A stretch of DNA of 64,000 bases from Deltaproteobacteria bacterium (GTDB lineage Bacteria; Myxococcota_A; UBA796; SXON01). The stretch covers positions 1 to 64,000 of the forward strand of contig CANFCK010000012.1 in assembly GCA_947445035.1 (NCBI GenBank), given 5' to 3'. The position numbers and the translations under genes are program-made. The notes below the pieces were generated by a model. The model did not search any database, had not been told where the DNA came from, and worked only from the letters and a program-made list of their open reading frames with translations. Below, in pieces: positions 62,545-64,000 of the stretch (position 1 is the first letter of the stretch; the number at the start of each line of letters is the position of its first letter).

Positions 62545-63680
62545 TGCTCGCTCTGGTGCTCGGCGCCCACGCCCTGACCCTCGCAGATACTGTTCGTCGT
62601 GCCGCCGAGGTCAACCCCACTGCGCTGATCGCGGCGCTGACCACCCAGCAGGCCGAGTTCGCGGCGGCCCAGAGCTGGGCGCACCTCGGGCCTACGCCGT
62701 CGTTGTCCATCGGGCGCACCTGGCGTAACAACCTGGAGATCGACACCGGCACCTTCAACGTGTCGCTCGGCGCGCTGCAGCCGGCGTCGTGGTTCAGTGC
62801 CCTTCAGCGCTCCAGTCGAGCCACCGCCGCGCGCTATGCCGCCGCGGGCACGACACTCGACGCCCAATACGCCGCAGCTGCGCTCTACGTCGGCGTCTGG
62901 GAGGCCCGGCGCGCCGTCGCGGCGGCGCGAGACACCGAAAGCGCGGCGACGACGCTGGCCACGGCGATCCAGGCCCGGGTCAGCGCGGGGCTTGACGGCC
63001 CGCTGCTCGGTCGTTCCGCCGAGGCCGGCCGACTCTTGGCCGTCGCCGAACGAATCGCCGCCGAGGCCGAACTGTCGGTGGCGCGCGTCCAACTGGCTCG
63101 GGCGCTGCAGATGGACGACGTCGGCGAACTCGAAGCGCCCTCGGCCTTGGCCTTGCCCGAGTCCAGCGGGGGGTCGCCCTGGCTCGACGCCGCGAAGGAG
63201 TTGGTTCAATCTGCCCGATGGGGCCATATTCGCGACTTGGCAGGCTGGTTTCCGAGCGGTGGACTCACCGCCAGCACGCCGCTGAACGCGCCGGGGCTTG
63301 CGGTCACGCTGTCGGCGACCTGGACGCTTGACGGGGTGGTCGGCCCCTTCCTTTTGGAGCGGCAATCCGCGCTCGCCGTCCGCATCGCCGACGTCCAGTA
63401 CAGTGCGCTTCAGCGCGACTACGAAGCGGAGCTGGCCGCCGCGAGGGTGCGCGCCACCGCCGCCGGACAGGTGCTCGACGCCCATCGGGCCCGCCAGGAG
63501 GCGGCGGATGCCGCCTTGGCGGAGGGGCGTGCGCTCCTGGACGCGGGACTGGTCTCCACCTTGGAGGTGCTGCGGCTCCAGGATCAGCTCAGCAGCGCAC
63601 GAACCGCGAGGGTCGGGGCCGAGCTCGGGGAGCTGTTGGCGATCCTCGAGGCGCGTCGGCTTGCCGGCGAAGGCTGGTAA
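62541..63680 (+). CDS. TolC-family outer-membrane efflux protein
   Basis: A 379-residue exported protein with a short signal (MMLALVLGAHA) and the two-repeat helical organisation of TolC-type channels: LTLADTVRRAAEVNPTALIA opening the first repeat, long coiled helices, and a C-terminal repeat ending QEAADAALAEGRALLDAGLV with STLEVLRLQDQLSSARTARV. It is shorter than E. coli TolC (about 470). Start overlaps the pepP stop. Inner-membrane and adaptor partners may lie beyond the window. Confidence 0.83.
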   Translation: MMLALVLGAHALTLADTVRRAAEVNPTALIAALTTQQAEFAAAQSWAHLGPTPSLSIGRTWRNNLEIDTGTFNVSLGALQPASWFSALQRSSRATAARYAAAGTTLDAQYAAAALYVGVWEARRAVAAARDTESAATTLATAIQARVSAGLDGPLLGRSAEAGRLLAVAERIAAEAELSVARVQLARALQMDDVGELEAPSALALPESSGGSPWLDAAKELVQSARWGHIRDLAGWFPSGGLTASTPLNAPGLAVTLSATWTLDGVVGPFLLERQSALAVRIADVQYSALQRDYEAELAAARVRATAAGQVLDAHRARQEAADAALAEGRALLDAGLVSTLEVLRLQDQLSSARTARVGAELGELLAILEARRLAGEGW

Positions 63681-63682
63681 GC

Positions 63683-64000
63683 TTGCTGGAAGGAACCACG
63701 CCGCTGACCCGCGGCCTGCTCGGGGCCGGTTTGGTGGTCTTCGTTTGTGGCTCCTTTGCAAGCGTCAGCATCGGCGCCATCGTGATCACCGTGCCCGCGG
63801 TGCTCCGGGCCCGCACGGAGGAGCTGGTTGCCGAGGTCCCCGCCCAGGTGGACGCGCTGCGCAAACACCAGCTCGCACGCGACGCAAGCCTGGGCAGCTT
63901 CGTCCCGTGCGGGAGCCGCGGCGACGCCGTCCGGTCGCTCACTGCGGAAGCGCGAGACCGCGCATCGGATCCCGCCGCCCGCTGTCTCAGCACGATGCTC
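63683..64000 (+). CDS. Membrane-anchored protein, partial at window end
   Basis: A TTG start two bases after the TolC-like stop opens a frame that runs without a stop to the last base (106 codons). After a short N-terminus (LLEGTTPLTRGLLG) there is one hydrophobic helix (GLVVFVCGSFASVSIGAIVI), then a charged helical region (RARTEELVAEVPAQVDALRK) and FVPCGSRGDAV. The single N-terminal helix is compatible with a pilin-like or membrane-fusion-protein-like anchor. Too little is present to assign it. Confidence 0.5.
   Translation, partial: MLEGTTPLTRGLLGAGLVVFVCGSFASVSIGAIVITVPAVLRARTEELVAEVPAQVDALRKHQLARDASLGSFVPCGSRGDAVRSLTAEARDRASDPAARCLSTML

Overview
The window looks like chromosomal DNA from a GC-rich, Gram-negative bacterium related to the Myxococcota (former Deltaproteobacteria). 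The evidence is a set of families typical of that group: a contiguous Glt-type gliding-motility cluster with FHA/AgmX-PglI-type and myxobacterial outer-membrane barrel proteins, a CarF-like plasmalogen desaturase, a MYXO-CTERM-like sorting segment, a lipoprotein with MopE-type metal-binding repeats, many small lipoproteins, and PilZ/HDOD-GGDEF signalling proteins. I cannot name a genus. Coding density is very high, and neighbouring genes are often coupled by ATGA or TGATG overlaps.

Layout. 1-1019: a decayed or truncated formylglycine-generating-enzyme-like fragment next to direct repeats that resemble an IS21-family end, then gene debris. 1020-9420: a pentapeptide-repeat/ion-channel protein, a CarF/TMEM189-like desaturase, a lipoprotein, a possible hemerythrin-like protein, truA, a secreted-protein/outer-membrane-barrel fusion, and an Asd-like (Usg-type) protein without catalytic residues. 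9456-16478 (minus strand): DUF465, then the housekeeping run rpsB-tsf-pyrH-frr-uppS-cdsA-rseP-tsaB. 16654-21980: a PAS/DHp protein without an ATPase domain, larC and larB (nickel-pincer cofactor), and divergently an S41 protease. 21984-30901 (minus strand): a MopE-repeat lipoprotein and an envelope operon GT2-GT4-PBP1-lipoprotein-ispA-tlyA. 30954-37835 (plus strand): an M14-like peptidase, tRNA-Cys, a lipoprotein whose start lies inside the tRNA, exbB-exbD-tonB, a TonB-dependent receptor and a lipoprotein. 38326-49728: the Glt-like machinery (two OM barrels, GltC-, GltD-, GltE-, GltF-, GltG-like proteins and a third barrel). 49780-54477: an ASH-domain lipoprotein, a lone rplC, scoAB and guaB. 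54568-58219: two PilZ proteins and an HDOD-GGDEF protein. 58383-64000: a TatT-like lipoprotein, a hydrolase, pyrE, a secreted protein, an Xaa-Pro peptidase, a TolC-like protein and a partial membrane protein.

How it fits together. Two energised envelope systems lie side by side. One is an ExbBD-TonB uptake operon whose receptor itself carries a TonB-C-like domain. The other is a trans-envelope motility or secretion apparatus lacking its own TolQR-type motor in this window. Several plus-strand genes have a -10-like hexamer 6-7 nt before the start codon, suggesting leaderless transcripts. The most unusual items are the tRNA-Cys/lipoprotein overlap, the in-frame fusion of a MYXO-CTERM-like protein to an OM barrel, the signal-peptide pentapeptide channel, and the merged glt locus.
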